NCBI RefSeq assembly: GCF_003443895.1
Contig: NZ_QQOA01000027.1
Span: 1-64,000, forward strand
Direction: 5' to 3'
From: Paraburkholderia phosphatilytica
GTDB lineage: Bacteria; Pseudomonadota; Gammaproteobacteria; Burkholderiales; Burkholderiaceae
DNA length: 64,000 nucleotides
Part shown: positions 1-9,746 of the stretch, in pieces
How positions within the stretch are numbered: position 1 is the stretch's first letter
Layout of the letters: each line of letters begins with the position of its first letter
Notes under the pieces: model-generated
What the model was told of the DNA's origin: nothing
The model's database searches: none
The model's input: the letters and a program-made list of their open reading frames with translations, nothing else
Made by a program: the position numbers and the translations under genes

Positions 1-174
1 AACAGCCTCAAGGGCGTATCGAGCCGTCTGCTGCGCAAAGAGCGCCCGGACATCCAGAAACGTTACTGGAAGGGCGTGCTCTGGTCGCCGTCCTACCTTG
101 CTTCATCCTGCGGCGGTGCCCCGATATCTATCGTGCGCCAGTACATCGAGCAGCAGCAGCAGATGCCACACTGA
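1..174 (+). CDS. tnpA: IS200/IS605 family transposase (TnpA, Y1 type), C-terminal part
   Basis: Frame 1 is open from the window edge to TGA at 172-174, giving the last 57 residues of an IS200/IS605 TnpA. The segment has the KGVSSRLLRK and RYWKGVLWSPSY patterns and ends with RQYIEQQQ. The Tyr in this last helix is, by family knowledge, the nucleophile that attaches to DNA ends in these single-strand transposases. The N-terminus with the HUH motif lies outside the window, so intactness cannot be judged. It is cut only by the window edge; no internal lesion is visible. Confidence 0.8.
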   Translation, partial: NSLKGVSSRLLRKERPDIQKRYWKGVLWSPSYLASSCGGAPISIVRQYIEQQQQMPH

Positions 175-260
175 AAACCCAACAGCAAGGACGCCTACGG
201 CGTCCGCGCTATCCTTTCCCGCCCTGAAGGACGGCGCTTGCCGCGCTCCGGGTCAGCCAG
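175..260 (+). mobile_element. Probable right end of the IS200/IS605 element
   Basis: Directly after the transposase stop are two subterminal hairpins. One is a perfect 7-bp stem, GGACGCC-TAC-GGCGTCC (189-205). The other is an imperfect stem around CCGCCCT-GA-AGGACGG (219-234). IS200/IS605 elements carry such hairpins near their ends instead of terminal inverted repeats. The exact cleavage point is not resolved, so the right boundary is approximate; ppa coding sequence begins at 282. Confidence 0.45.
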
Positions 261-281
261 CATGTGCGAACCGCGCACCAC

Positions 282-809
282 TCACTTCTTGTAGTTCGCG
301 ACGCCTTCGCTGATTTCCTTGTGCGCGGCTTCGAGGCCCGCCCAGCCTTCCACCTTCACCCACTTGCCCTTTTCGAGCGCCTTGTACTGCTCGAAGAAAT
401 GCTTGATCTGGTCCTTGAGGTAAGCCGGCACGTCGTCGACCGACTTCATGTGCGCGGTCATCGGGCAGATCTTGTCGTGCGCGACGGCAACCAGTTTCGC
501 GTCGACGCCAGACTCGTCGGTCATCTGCAGCATGCCAAGCGCGCGGGCGCGCACCACCGAGCCGGCCAGCAGCGGGAACGGCGTGATGACGAGCACGTCG
601 ACGGGGTCGCCGTCGCCGGACAGCGTCTGCGGGATGAAGCCGTAGTTCGCCGGATAGCGCATGCCGGTGCCGATGAAGCGGTCGACGACGAGCAGGCCCA
701 GATCCTTGTCGGCTTCGTACTTCACCGGATCGCTTTGCGCGGGGATTTCGATGATGACGTTGAAATCGTGCGGAAGATCCTTGCCTGCGGGGACGTGATT
801 GAAGCTCAT
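282..809 (-). CDS. ppa: Inorganic pyrophosphatase
   Basis: Soluble family I pyrophosphatase of 175 aa, which hydrolyses PPi to phosphate in the cytoplasm and pulls biosynthetic reactions forward. The protein starts [13 protein letters not shown] and contains the metal-binding signature [10 protein letters not shown] and the [11 protein letters not shown] block. The ATG at 809 is chosen because homologues start there; upstream in-frame codons to 878 encode unrelated Cys/His-rich sequence. It is divergent from the aldehyde dehydrogenase gene, with a 380-bp gap that holds a likely promoter at 1029-1034. The length is typical of bacterial hexameric enzymes. Confidence 0.95.
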   Translation of the reverse strand: MSFNHVPAGKDLPHDFNVIIEIPAQSDPVKYEADKDLGLLVVDRFIGTGMRYPANYGFIPQTLSGDGDPVDVLVITPFPLLAGSVVRARALGMLQMTDESGVDAKLVAVAHDKICPMTAHMKSVDDVPAYLKDQIKHFFEQYKALEKGKWVKVEGWAGLEAAHKEISEGVANYKK

Positions 810-890
810 GAGCGCTCTCTGAACAGGATGAAAACCGGGATGAACCGGAGGATGCCGGCAACGCCAGCAGGCATGCAACGCGCGGCCGAG

Positions 891-926
891 TGTCAGGCCT
901 GTCTGTCAGGCCTGTCTGTCAGGCCC
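891..926. repeat. 13-bp tandem repeat, about 2.8 copies
   Basis: The unit TGTCAGGCCTGTC occurs at 891-903 and 904-916, with a partial third copy at 917-926. It lies in the ppa / aldehyde dehydrogenase intergenic region, so copy number could vary without harming a protein. Confidence 0.8.
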
Positions 927-1028
927 GACCTCCAAGCCGGACTGCGCGCGATGCCCGCCTGTGCGCGGGCCACAGCCCTGGCCGCAGACCGCGGCGGGCG
1001 CGGCGCACGGAGCCGGGCGCAATGCGCC

Positions 1029-1057
1029 ATTATAGCCGGTCGGCCTGGTCGTTCAGC
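1029..1057 (-). promoter_or_regulatory. Candidate ppa promoter
   Basis: On the minus strand there is a perfect TATAAT at 1034-1029. A weak CTGAAC -35 match lies about 16 bases upstream. Transcription would run toward ppa with a leader of roughly 210 nt. Just downstream of the -10 lies a small dyad, GGCGCA-A-TGCGCC (1016-1028). This is a motif-only call. Confidence 0.45.
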
Positions 1058-1189
1058 CGATGGTGTGCCACGCGCGAACGGCGCGATAATCGTCTGACAG
1101 TCATCGAACGCGGTGTGGCGGCGCGCCGGCCTGCAGTGGCTAAAAGTGCAGCGCGGCGCCGCGCCACGTCGTCCCGGAGGAATGAGCGC

Positions 1190-2629
1190 ATGGAAGAAGC
1201 CAGGCATTTCATCGGCGGCGAGTGGCACGCGCCGGCAGGCGGCGAGACGATTCCCGTCCTCGACCCGTCCGACGGCCAGCCGTTCGCCCAGCTCGCCCGC
1301 GGCACGCCCGCGGACATCGATCTCGCCGTGGCCGCCGCGCGGCGCGCGTTCAACGGCCCGTGGGGCGCGATGAGCGCCGCCGAACGCGGCCGCGTGCTGT
1401 ACCGGCTGTCGATGCTGGTCGCGGCCCGCCACGAGGAACTCGCGCAGCTCGAAGCGCGCGATACCGGCAAGCCGCTGCGGCAGGCCCGCGCGGACTCGGC
1501 CGCGCTCGCCCGCTACTTCGAGTTCTACGCGGGCGCCGCGGACAAGCTGCACGGCGAGACCCTTCCCTACCAGTCCGGCTACACGGTCCTGACCCTGCGC
1601 GAGCCGCACGGCGTCACCGGCCACATCGTGCCGTGGAATTACCCGATGCAGATTTTCGGGCGCAGCGTCGGCGCCGCACTCGCGGCAGGCAACGCCTGCG
1701 TCGTGAAACCTGCCGAAGACGCGTGCCTCACCGTGCTGCGCGTCGCCGCGCTCGCCACCGAAGCGGGCCTGCCCGCGGGCACACTGAACATCGTGACCGG
1801 CTACGGCCACGAAGCCGGCGCGGCGCTCGCGCGCCATCCGGGCATCGACCACATCTCGTTCACGGGGTCGCCGGAAACCGGCAGGCTCGTCGCGCAGATG
1901 GCGGCGGAGCACCACGTGCCGGTCACGCTGGAACTGGGCGGCAAGTCGCCGCAGATCGTGTTCGCCGATGCCGACCTCGATGCCGCGCTGCCGGTGCTGA
2001 TCTCGGCGATCGTGCAGAACGCGGGGCAGACCTGCTCGGCGGGCAGCCGCGTGCTGATCGAGCGCTCGATCTACGAACCGCTGCTCGACCGGCTGGCCAC
2101 GTCCTTCAACGCGCTCAGGGTCGGCCCGTCGCAGGCGGATCTCGACTGCGGTCCGCTGATCAACGCGAAGCAGCAGCGGCGCGTCTGGGACTTCCTGTCC
2201 GACGCGCAGCACGACGGCATCGCGATGGCGGGGCACGGCGAAGTCGTCGCCGACGCGCCGGAGAGCGGTTTCTATCAAGCGCCCGCGTTGCTGCGCGACG
2301 TGCCGCGCACGCACCGTCTCGCGCGCGAGGAAGTGTTCGGACCGGTGCTCGCCGCGCTCAGTTTCGACAACGAAGACGAAGCGATCGCGCTGGCCAACGG
2401 CACTGCGTACGGACTCGTCGCGGGCATCTGGACGCGCGACGGCGCGCGCCAGTTCCGCGTCGCGAAGCGGGTCCGCTCGGGCCAGGTGTTCATCAACAAC
2501 TACGGCGCGGGCGGCGGAGTCGAGCTGCCGTTCGGCGGTGTTGGCCAGTCCGGACACGGCCGCGAAAAAGGCTTCGAGGCACTGTACGGTTTCACGGTAC
2601 TGAAAACGATCGCGATCCGGCACGGCTAG
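1190..2629 (+). CDS. NAD(P)-dependent aldehyde dehydrogenase
   Basis: Aldehyde dehydrogenase superfamily protein of 479 aa, oxidising an aldehyde to its acid. The conserved elements are in order: IVPWNYPM with the catalytic-site Asn, FTGSPETGRLV, ELGGKSP with general base Glu248, and GQTCSAGSR with nucleophile Cys282. The 34-residue Glu-Cys spacing is the family standard. The ATG at 1190 follows GGAGG at 1176-1180; the open frame extends further upstream but without homologous sequence. It precedes an SDR oxidoreductase and an MFS carrier on the same strand, suggesting a small catabolic operon. The substrate cannot be assigned from sequence; a betaine- or hydroxy-aldehyde type enzyme is possible. 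Confidence 0.88.
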   Translation: MEEARHFIGGEWHAPAGGETIPVLDPSDGQPFAQLARGTPADIDLAVAAARRAFNGPWGAMSAAERGRVLYRLSMLVAARHEELAQLEARDTGKPLRQARADSAALARYFEFYAGAADKLHGETLPYQSGYTVLTLREPHGVTGHIVPWNYPMQIFGRSVGAALAAGNACVVKPAEDACLTVLRVAALATEAGLPAGTLNIVTGYGHEAGAALARHPGIDHISFTGSPETGRLVAQMAAEHHVPVTLELGGKSPQIVFADADLDAALPVLISAIVQNAGQTCSAGSRVLIERSIYEPLLDRLATSFNALRVGPSQADLDCGPLINAKQQRRVWDFLSDAQHDGIAMAGHGEVVADAPESGFYQAPALLRDVPRTHRLAREEVFGPVLAALSFDNEDEAIALANGTAYGLVAGIWTRDGARQFRVAKRVRSGQVFINNYGAGGGVELPFGGVGQSGHGREKGFEALYGFTVLKTIAIRHG

Positions 2630-2740
2630 GTTCGCGATCCGCTCGACAACGCACCCGAAACGATGCAAGGGCATCGACCCGCGCATCGCTCGCGGCGGCA
2701 ATACGGCATCACGCGACACAACATAACCATGGAGACAGCA

Positions 2741-3499
2741 ATGCGTCTGACAGGCAAGACGGCCATCGTCACGGGCGGCGGCTCGGGTTTCGGTGAAGGC
2801 ATCGCGAAAACCTACGCGCGCGAAGGCGCGAACGTCGTCGTCAACGATCTGAACGGCGCGGCCGCGGAACGCGTAACGAGCGAGATCGCGCTCGCGGGCG
2901 GCAAGGCGATCGCGGTACAGGGCGACGTCACGCAGAGCGACGACTGGCAGCGGCTGCGCGAAGCGGCGCTGGAAGACTTCGGCAGCGTGCAGATCGTCGT
3001 CAACAACGCGGGCACGACCCATCGCAACAAGCCGGTCCTGCATGTGACCGAAGCCGAGTTCGACCGCGTCTACGCGGTGAACGTGAAGAGCATCTACTGG
3101 AGCGTCCAGCATTTCGTGCCGTACTTTCGCGAAGCCGGCAGCGGCGTGTTCATCAACGTCGCGTCGACGGCCGGGGTGCGGCCACGTCCTGGCCTCGTCT
3201 GGTACAACGGCAGCAAGGGCGCGGTGATCATCGCGAGCAAGGCGCTCGCGGCCGAACTCGGACCCGACCGCATTCGCGTGAACTGCGTGAACCCGGTGAT
3301 GGGCGCAACCGGCCTCCTCACCGAATTCATGGGTGCCGAAGACACGCCGGAGAATCGCGCGCGCTTCATCGCGGGCATTCCGCTCGGCCGCCTGTCGACG
3401 CCGGAGGATATCGCGAACGCGTGCCTCTACCTCGCATCCGACGAAGCGGCGTTCATCACGGGCGTCTGCCTCGAAGTGGACGGCGGACGCTGCGTCTGA
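2741..3499 (+). CDS. Short-chain dehydrogenase/reductase (SDR)
   Basis: Classical SDR of 252 aa, an NAD(P)-dependent alcohol/ketone oxidoreductase of the type often labelled 3-oxoacyl-ACP reductase or glucose 1-dehydrogenase. Visible features are the Rossmann glycine motif TGGGSGFGEG near residue 12, the NNAG motif, and the catalytic triad Ser142, Tyr155 and Lys159 in the YNGSK block. The ATG at 2741 is preceded by GGAG about 8 bases away. The gene sits 111 bp after the aldehyde dehydrogenase and 84 bp before the MFS transporter. The pair could convert an alcohol to an aldehyde or acid taken up by the transporter (inference). Confidence 0.88.
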   Translation: MRLTGKTAIVTGGGSGFGEGIAKTYAREGANVVVNDLNGAAAERVTSEIALAGGKAIAVQGDVTQSDDWQRLREAALEDFGSVQIVVNNAGTTHRNKPVLHVTEAEFDRVYAVNVKSIYWSVQHFVPYFREAGSGVFINVASTAGVRPRPGLVWYNGSKGAVIIASKALAAELGPDRIRVNCVNPVMGATGLLTEFMGAEDTPENRARFIAGIPLGRLSTPEDIANACLYLASDEAAFITGVCLEVDGGRCV

Positions 3500-3583
3500 G
3501 CGCCGCTTGACTACCCTGCTTCACTGCCCTGCTTCACTGCCCGGCCCTTTACCTTCAACTACACAACAAGCGAGGAGACACGC

Positions 3584-4897
3584 ATGGCCAGTCAGCCCTT
3601 ACCTCAATCCGGCGCCAACGCGCCGCCTTCGACACTCGAAGACGCGCTCTACCGCAAGGTCACCTGGCGGCTCGCGCCGCTGCTGATGCTCTGCTATGTG
3701 ATCGCCTATCTCGACCGCGTGAACGTCGGTTTCGCGAAACTCGGCATGGCGACCGACCTGCACCTGTCGGACGCCGTCTACGGCTTCGGCGCGGGCATCT
3801 TCTTCCTCGGCTACTTCCTCTTCGAGATTCCGAGCAACATCATCCTGCACCGGGTAGGCGCGCGCGTCTGGATCGCACGGATCATGGCGACGTGGGGCAT
3901 CGTCTCGATGCTCACGATGTTCGTTACCACGCCGACGATGTTCTACGTGATGCGCTTCCTGCTCGGCCTCGCCGAAGCGGGATTCTTTCCCGGCATCATC
4001 CTGTACCTCACGTACTGGTATCCCGCCCATCGCCGCGGCCGCATGACGACGTGGTTCATGACCGCGGTCGCACTGTCTGGCGTGGTCGGCGGACCGGTGT
4101 CGGGCTTCATCCTGAAGAACTTCAACGGCGTGGCCGGCTGGCACGCATGGCAGTGGCTGTTCGTGCTGGAAGGCATACCGTCGGTGATCGTCGGCGTGGT
4201 GGTGTTCTTCGTGCTCGACGACCGGATCGGCAAAGCGAAATGGCTGACCGAAGACGAGCGGCGCATCCTCGAACGCAACGTCGAGAGCGAAGAGGCGCTG
4301 AAGGAGGACCTGCCGCTCGGCACCGTGTTCGCGAGCCCGCGCGTGTGGCTGATGAGCGCGATCTATCTGTCGTTCGTGATGGGGCTGTACGGCGTCGGCT
4401 TCTGGCTGCCGACCATCATCAAGAGCACCGGCGTCACCGACGCGTTCACGATCGGTCTGCTCTCCGCGATCCCGTTCGCAGCGGCCGTGGTCGCGATGCT
4501 GATCGTCGCGCGCAGCGCCGACAGACGCCGCGAACGCCGCTGGCACGTCGCGCTGCCGGCGTTCGCGGGCGCAGTGGGTCTGCTGCTCGCGGTAGTCTGG
4601 GCGCACGACACCACGCTTGCGATGGCCGCGCTCACGCTCGCAACGATGGGCATCATCACCACGCTGCCGCTGTTCTGGAGCCTGCCGACCGCATTCCTCG
4701 CCGGCACCGGCGCCGCGGCCGGCATCGCGATGATCAACTCGATCGGCAACCTCGCCGGCTTCCTGAGCCCCTATGCGGTCGGCTGGCTCAGGCAGGCCAC
4801 CGGCGCGAACGACTCGGGCATGTACATGCTCGCGGCGTTCATGGTGCTGGGCGGGCTGCTCGCGCTCTCCGTGCCGGCGCGGCTGGTCGGGCGATAG
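3584..4897 (+). CDS. MFS transporter, anion:cation symporter (ACS) type
   Basis: Inner-membrane major facilitator of 437 aa with about 12 predicted hydrophobic helices. The first helix has the YLDRVNVGFAKL pattern, which is characteristic of the ACS family (phthalate, glucarate, tartrate and hydroxy-acid permeases). A charged central loop (around residues 210-240) separates the two six-helix halves. The start follows a GAGGAG ribosome site. As the last gene of the ALDH/SDR cassette, it probably imports the organic acid or polyol metabolised by the other two. A strong terminator follows at 4968. Confidence 0.88.
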   Translation: MASQPLPQSGANAPPSTLEDALYRKVTWRLAPLLMLCYVIAYLDRVNVGFAKLGMATDLHLSDAVYGFGAGIFFLGYFLFEIPSNIILHRVGARVWIARIMATWGIVSMLTMFVTTPTMFYVMRFLLGLAEAGFFPGIILYLTYWYPAHRRGRMTTWFMTAVALSGVVGGPVSGFILKNFNGVAGWHAWQWLFVLEGIPSVIVGVVVFFVLDDRIGKAKWLTEDERRILERNVESEEALKEDLPLGTVFASPRVWLMSAIYLSFVMGLYGVGFWLPTIIKSTGVTDAFTIGLLSAIPFAAAVVAMLIVARSADRRRERRWHVALPAFAGAVGLLLAVVWAHDTTLAMAALTLATMGIITTLPLFWSLPTAFLAGTGAAAGIAMINSIGNLAGFLSPYAVGWLRQATGANDSGMYMLAAFMVLGGLLALSVPARLVGR

Positions 4898-4967
4898 GCG
4901 CATTCGGTGCCGACGTGCGCGACCTGTTGCGACACGGCGCTTGAGAGGCAACTGAGCGGCAAATACA

Positions 4968-4999
4968 AAACGCCCCCGTTCGCAGGAACGGGGGCGTTT
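4968..4999. terminator. Bidirectional intrinsic terminator
   Basis: Perfect 14-bp stem AAACGCCCCCGTTC / GAACGGGGGCGTTT with a 4-base loop GCAG. T-runs flank it on both strands. It sits between convergent MFS and hemY genes and can serve both. Confidence 0.9.
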
Positions 5000-5032
5000 G
5001 CATGTCTACGCGGGCCTGGAGCCGCAGCAACC

Positions 5033-6223
5033 TCACACGATATTCATCGCCAGCGCGCTCTCGCGATAGTGCTCGCCCGCCTTCGCGGTATCGCCGAGCT
5101 GCTCGTGCAGCCGCGCGAGCGCGCGGTGCGAGCGGATCTTCAGCGGCTCGTTGTCCGCGAGCTTCAGTGCGGCCTCGAGGAATGACTGCGCCTTGCCCCA
5201 CAACTGCTGCTTCAGACACAGGCGACCGAGCGCGAACAGCAGGTCGGCGTCTTCCGGGCGATCGTTGTGCCACGCCTCGGCCTTCTGGATCAGCGGCAAT
5301 GCATCGTCGCCGGCGGTGTCCGGATAGCGGCGCAACAGTCGCGCGTCCCAGTTCTGCGCGAGCGCTTCCTCGACGATGCGGCGCGCGTCCGCCTGGCGGT
5401 TCAGCGCGATCAGCAGTTCGGCCGCGAGATCGGCGAGCCGCGGCGAGTGCCGCTCGACGGGCGACAGCGTATGCCACAGCTCCAGCAGCGCATCCGCGTT
5501 GTGGCGGCGGTCGCGCAGCAGGTTCTCCGCCGCGAGCTGACGCAGCCGCACGGCGACGGCCGGATGAATCGCCTCGCGCTTCTCCAGCGTCTTGACGAGC
5601 TTCAGCACCTCGGCCCAGTTCTTCAGCTGCTGCTGTGCGCGCAGCGCGATCTGCTGCGCGTGAATGCGCCGGCCACCCTGCGACTGCATCTCGGTCAGCG
5701 CCGCGAGCGCGCCGTCCGCGTCGCGGCCATCGGCGCGCATGTCGGCGGTGGCCATCAGGCGCGCGTCGAGCCAGTCGTTGCCTTCCACCTTGTCGAGCCA
5801 TTCGTCGCGGCGGGCGTACTCGCGCATCCGATGCGCGGCGTTCGCCGCGATCAGCCCCGCCGCCGGCGCGTTCTCCGGGTGGGCGAGCGCATCGCGCGCG
5901 GCCTTCTCGGCGCGCGAGAAGCGGCCCGCATACAGGTTGCCGATCGCGTCGCGCAGCGCCGTATGCGCCTTCGCGACACGCGAGCGGGTGCGGTACGCGG
6001 CGACGCGCTGCGGCATGCGCCACACGTTGCGCACGATGCGCAGCAGCGCATACAGCAGGATGAACAGCACGACGATCGCGACGACGAACAGATTCAGTGA
6101 GATATCGACGCGATACGGCGGATACACCAGCATCACCTGGCCTGCGTCGAAGCGGCCGACGGTGGCCAGTATCACCGCGATCGCGAACAGCAGTGCGAGC
6201 CACACGAGTCCCCGGATCGCCAT
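5033..6223 (-). CDS. hemY: HemY, membrane-anchored TPR protein of the heme operon
   Basis: Protein of 396 aa with two N-terminal membrane helices (within residues 5-60) followed by the HemY N domain (VAAYRTRSRVAKAH) and tetratricopeptide-like helices to the end. This proteobacterial HemY is not the Bacillus protoporphyrinogen oxidase of the same name; its exact role in heme synthesis is unsettled, perhaps an assembly scaffold. It is the third gene of hemC-hemDX-hemY. Its ATG at 6223 lies 2 bp beyond the hemDX stop, indicating translational coupling. A TTG two codons upstream is possible but less likely. Confidence 0.9.
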   Translation of the reverse strand: MAIRGLVWLALLFAIAVILATVGRFDAGQVMLVYPPYRVDISLNLFVVAIVVLFILLYALLRIVRNVWRMPQRVAAYRTRSRVAKAHTALRDAIGNLYAGRFSRAEKAARDALAHPENAPAAGLIAANAAHRMREYARRDEWLDKVEGNDWLDARLMATADMRADGRDADGALAALTEMQSQGGRRIHAQQIALRAQQQLKNWAEVLKLVKTLEKREAIHPAVAVRLRQLAAENLLRDRRHNADALLELWHTLSPVERHSPRLADLAAELLIALNRQADARRIVEEALAQNWDARLLRRYPDTAGDDALPLIQKAEAWHNDRPEDADLLFALGRLCLKQQLWGKAQSFLEAALKLADNEPLKIRSHRALARLHEQLGDTAKAGEHYRESALAMNIV

Positions 6224-6225
6224 GA

Positions 6226-8349
6226 TCAACCCCGGCCCTTGTATTGCTGGATCGCCTGCAGGCTCGTGTCGAGGTTCGGCAGCTGCACCGCCGCCGAGCC
6301 GTCGTCGACCTGCTTCACGAGATCGCGCGCGGTCTGCGTGTTCTTCGAGCTGGCATCGAAGTAACGCGCGAGCGCCGCATCGGCTGCCTGCAGATCCGAC
6401 TTGAGGGTGGTCTGGTTGCGCGACAGCAGCGCGAGGCGCGCCGACAGCAGGCGCAGCTTCAGGTTCTCGCGCAGGAAGTAGCCCTGGTCCGGCGACACCA
6501 GCATCGCGTCAGCGTTGTCGATGCGGCGCACCTGCACGAGGCTCGTCAGCTGCTGTCCGATGCCGGTCGTGACCTCGCGCCACCACACTTTCCAGCGCGG
6601 TTCGCCCGTTGCCGCGGCGACCTTCGCCGTATCGGCCGGTGTGTCGGCGTGCGGCGTGGCGCGCGCGATCGGCGCTTCGCCGGAGAGCGGCAGCGAATCG
6701 ACCATGCCGATCGCGTCGTCCAGCTTGATCGCGAGGCCGGTCAGGTCCGTGGACGGCGCGGCCTTGAGCTTGTCGATGTCCTGCGCGATCGCCTTGCGCA
6801 CGGCGATAGCCTGCGCGCTGTCCGATGCGGCGAGGCGCGTGTCGGCACTTTGCAGCGCGAACAGCGCGAGCTGCGTGTTGCCGGTGAGTTGCAGCTGCTC
6901 GCTCGCGCTCGACAGCATCTGTCCCACTTCGGCGAGCGTCCAGTCGTCGCGGTTGCGCGCGAGGTCTGCGTATTGCTGCTGGAGCGCCTGCTGCGCGGCC
7001 TGCGCGTCGGCGAGCTTGCCTTCGAGCTGCGACACCTGCGAATCGATCTGATGGACGGAATCCACCGCCTGTCCGGTCTTCACGCCGAGCGCGGCCGTTT
7101 GCGTGTCGTTGGCCTGCTGGCGCTCGGCGAACCGGGTGTCCATGCGGTCCACCTTGCGGTTCAGCGCGTAGCCGCCGATCCCCGCCGCGCACGCGATCAC
7201 GACGACGACGAACCACAGCACCGCCGCGCTGACGCCACTGCGCGACTTCGGCTGCTGCGCTTCGTACGGCGTGAACGGCTGGTTCGGCGGCAAGGCCGGC
7301 TGGGCTGCTGCGTAGGGCGGATCGTTCGATTGAGTCATGCGTGAGTGAGCCCCGGAATGAGCGTTGTGTTGAGCCGGCGCGGCGGCCGGCGATGCGGATG
7401 CGGGCTGTGCATCCGCGGAGACTTCCCGATATGGAACGTCGGTCGAACCTGCGCCCGTCGCGGCGCCCGATGCAGCAGGCTGCGCGGGCAGACTGGACAG
7501 CAGCGCCCCGGCGATGCGCTCGTCGCCCGCGCCGGAAACCGTAATGCTATCAAAACCCAGCCCACGGGCCGTTTCGGCGATTCGCGGATGCGGCGCGACG
7601 AACGGCACGGCCTTCAGACGCTGCAGTTCGTCCGGATTCAGATGCGCGTCGGCCAGCTCGCGCAGATTGCGCACCCCTTCCGAGCTGGTGACGAGCCACG
7701 CGTGCGGCTCGCCGGCGAGCAGCGCGTGCACGTGCGACCACGCGGCGACCGACGGCTCCGGCACGACGCGCCGGTATGCCGCGACGATCTCGACCAGCGC
7801 GCCGCATTCGCGCAGCCGGTCGGCGAGCCACTCGCGGCCGCCGTCGCCGCGCACGATCAGCACGCGCCGGCCTTCGAGGCCGCCCTCGCCGAACACGGCT
7901 TCGATCTGCACGAAGAGCGCCTCGGAATCGAAGCGCACGGCTTCGTCGTCATGCGCGTCGGCCGGGCTGATCACGCGATGTGCGGGCGCCGCGACGCCGT
8001 GCCGCGCGAGTGCCGCGACGCTGCCCGGCCCGACCACCGCGACGGGCAGCGCATGCGGCCAGATCGCGTCGAACTGCGCGAAGGTCCGGTCGACCGCGTT
8101 CGGCGACACGAACACCACGAGCGCGCAGTCGGCCAGCGACGCGAGCGCGGCGCGCAACGGCGCCGGGTCTTCGACATCCGCGATGTCGATCAGCGGGAAC
8201 TCCAGCACCTGGGCGCCGCCTGCCGCGAGCCGCGACTTCAGCGCGTCGGACTGGCCCGCGGGCCGCGTGACGACGGCGGTGAACGCCGCCGGCCCGCTGC
8301 CGCCCGGCGCACCGGAAAACGGGTGACGCTCTGCGTCCGTCTGCATCAT
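6226..8349 (-). CDS. hemDX: Fused uroporphyrinogen-III synthase HemD / HemX membrane protein
   Basis: A 707-aa two-domain protein. Residues 1 to about 285 are uroporphyrinogen-III synthase, which cyclises hydroxymethylbilane and inverts ring D. Recognisable pieces are [12 protein letters not shown] near the start, VFVSPNAV, and [12 protein letters not shown]. After a Pro/Ala linker there is one membrane helix (near residue 375, [19 protein letters not shown]), a coiled coil and the HemX domain. The fusion is known in Burkholderiaceae. Its ATG overlaps the hemC stop (ATGA), so translation is coupled to hemC. An internal ATG at 7338 could in principle give separate HemX, but no good ribosome site precedes it. 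Confidence 0.9.
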   Translation of the reverse strand: MMQTDAERHPFSGAPGGSGPAAFTAVVTRPAGQSDALKSRLAAGGAQVLEFPLIDIADVEDPAPLRAALASLADCALVVFVSPNAVDRTFAQFDAIWPHALPVAVVGPGSVAALARHGVAAPAHRVISPADAHDDEAVRFDSEALFVQIEAVFGEGGLEGRRVLIVRGDGGREWLADRLRECGALVEIVAAYRRVVPEPSVAAWSHVHALLAGEPHAWLVTSSEGVRNLRELADAHLNPDELQRLKAVPFVAPHPRIAETARGLGFDSITVSGAGDERIAGALLSSLPAQPAASGAATGAGSTDVPYREVSADAQPASASPAAAPAQHNAHSGAHSRMTQSNDPPYAAAQPALPPNQPFTPYEAQQPKSRSGVSAAVLWFVVVVIACAAGIGGYALNRKVDRMDTRFAERQQANDTQTAALGVKTGQAVDSVHQIDSQVSQLEGKLADAQAAQQALQQQYADLARNRDDWTLAEVGQMLSSASEQLQLTGNTQLALFALQSADTRLAASDSAQAIAVRKAIAQDIDKLKAAPSTDLTGLAIKLDDAIGMVDSLPLSGEAPIARATPHADTPADTAKVAAATGEPRWKVWWREVTTGIGQQLTSLVQVRRIDNADAMLVSPDQGYFLRENLKLRLLSARLALLSRNQTTLKSDLQAADAALARYFDASSKNTQTARDLVKQVDDGSAAVQLPNLDTSLQAIQQYKGRG

Positions 8350-9353
8350 GCGGAGTCCGGCGCGGAGGGGTTGGAGAAGGCGCCGTCCGCGCTTGCAGCG
8401 GCCAGCGCGCGCACGATGTCGAGCGCGCCCTGCGCTTCGAGCGACGTGGCGACTTCGCGGCCCAGCGCCAGCGCGCGGGCCTCGTCAGGCGCCGGCGACG
8501 ACGCCTGCGCGGTCAGCACGCGCTGGCCGTCCGGCGTCGCGACGATGCCGCGCAGATGCAGCGCGCCGTCGTGCCAGTGCGCGTACGCGGCGAGCGGCAC
8601 CTCGCAGCTGCCGCCGAGTGCGCGCGACACCATCCGCTCCGCTTCGACGGCGGCGGCCGTGGCCGCGTGATGCAGCGGCGCGAGCCACGCGGCAAGTTCC
8701 GGGCGGCCCGCGCGGATCTCGATGCCGAGCGCGCCTTGTCCCGCGGCCGGCAGGCTGTCTTCGGGGTCGAGCAGCGAGCGGATCCGCTCGCCGAGACCGA
8801 GGCGCTTCAGGCCCGCGGCGGCGAGGATGATGGCCGCGTAGTCACCGCGGTCGAGCTTCGCGAGACGCGTGTCGAGGTTGCCGCGCAGCGGCTTCACGAC
8901 GAGCTGCGGATAGCGCGCGCGCAGCATCGCTTCGCGCCTCAGGCTCGACGTACCGACGACGCTGCCCGCGGGCAGCGCGGCGAGCGTCGTGTACTGGTTC
9001 GACACGAACGCGTCGCGCGGATCTTCGCGCTCCATCACGGCGGTCAGCTCGAAGCCGTCCGGCAGCTGCATGGGCACGTCTTTCAGCGAATGCACCGCGA
9101 GATCGGCGCGGCCATCGGCGAGCGCGTTCTCGAGTTCCTTCACGAACAGGCCCTTACCACCGACCTTCGACAGCGTGCGATCGAGAATCTGATCCCCGCG
9201 TGTCGTCATTCCGAGGATTTTTACGTCACAAGATGGATATAATTTGTGCAGCGCACACCGCACGTGCTCCGCCTGCCACATCGCCAGGCGGCTTTCTCGC
9301 GAAGCAATCACCAACGTACGGGGCGGTTGTGCCGATAACGACTCGGAGTTCAT
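8346..9353 (-). CDS. hemC: Porphobilinogen deaminase (hydroxymethylbilane synthase)
   Basis: Enzyme of 335 aa joining four porphobilinogens into hydroxymethylbilane. It contains [16 protein letters not shown] near the N-terminus, the substrate-binding STLS-equivalent region [26 protein letters not shown], and LGGSCEVPL. The Cys in this last block (about residue 250) carries the dipyrromethane cofactor in the family. ATG 9353 is selected over the longer open frame to 9515 because [19 protein letters not shown] matches the family start. It is the first gene of the heme operon and divergent from ppc. Confidence 0.95.
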   Translation of the reverse strand: MNSESLSAQPPRTLVIASRESRLAMWQAEHVRCALHKLYPSCDVKILGMTTRGDQILDRTLSKVGGKGLFVKELENALADGRADLAVHSLKDVPMQLPDGFELTAVMEREDPRDAFVSNQYTTLAALPAGSVVGTSSLRREAMLRARYPQLVVKPLRGNLDTRLAKLDRGDYAAIILAAAGLKRLGLGERIRSLLDPEDSLPAAGQGALGIEIRAGRPELAAWLAPLHHAATAAAVEAERMVSRALGGSCEVPLAAYAHWHDGALHLRGIVATPDGQRVLTAQASSPAPDEARALALGREVATSLEAQGALDIVRALAAASADGAFSNPSAPDSA

Positions 9354-9746
9354 TGCAGGATCATCGAATGACGGGTTCGGATAACAAACAATGGTAGCAC
9401 GCACCTTTGCGCCATCTGCCCCGGCCGATGGCGAGGCGAGCACAGCTGGAGAGGAGACAGCGCGGCGGCCGTACGGTCGTTCGCGCGCAAGATAGCCCGA
9501 TGCGGGATGATGCATTGCAATGCGCGTCGGCTGTCATTCCCGTAACACCCCTCCTCCTGCCGGCATCGCGTTCGCTTCTGGTGTGATGCCGTCGCCCGCG
9601 TCGCGAGCCGAACGCGGCGCGACCGCCGCGGGCGCCCCCATGCCGTTCGGGGCGCCGCACGCGGCGGCCTTCCGCAAGTCCTGGCGCAGTTCACGTAGTT
9701 CGCAGTCTTCGTTCAATTGACTCTGGCTTCCCTGAGGAAACCCATC

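Noticed and set aside
893-3112. Long minus-strand frame covering the aldehyde dehydrogenase and SDR genes.
   Set aside because: Composition typical of a shadow frame (Arg/Asp/Ala-rich), and the plus strand carries full catalytic motifs.
7336-7338. Internal ATG in hemDX as the start of a separate HemX.
   Set aside because: The frame is continuous with HemD, no good ribosome site precedes it, and the fused form is known in this family.
9238-9243. Perfect TATAAT on the plus strand within hemC, facing ppc.
   Set aside because: It lies inside hemC coding sequence more than 500 bp from ppc and has no good -35; probably chance.
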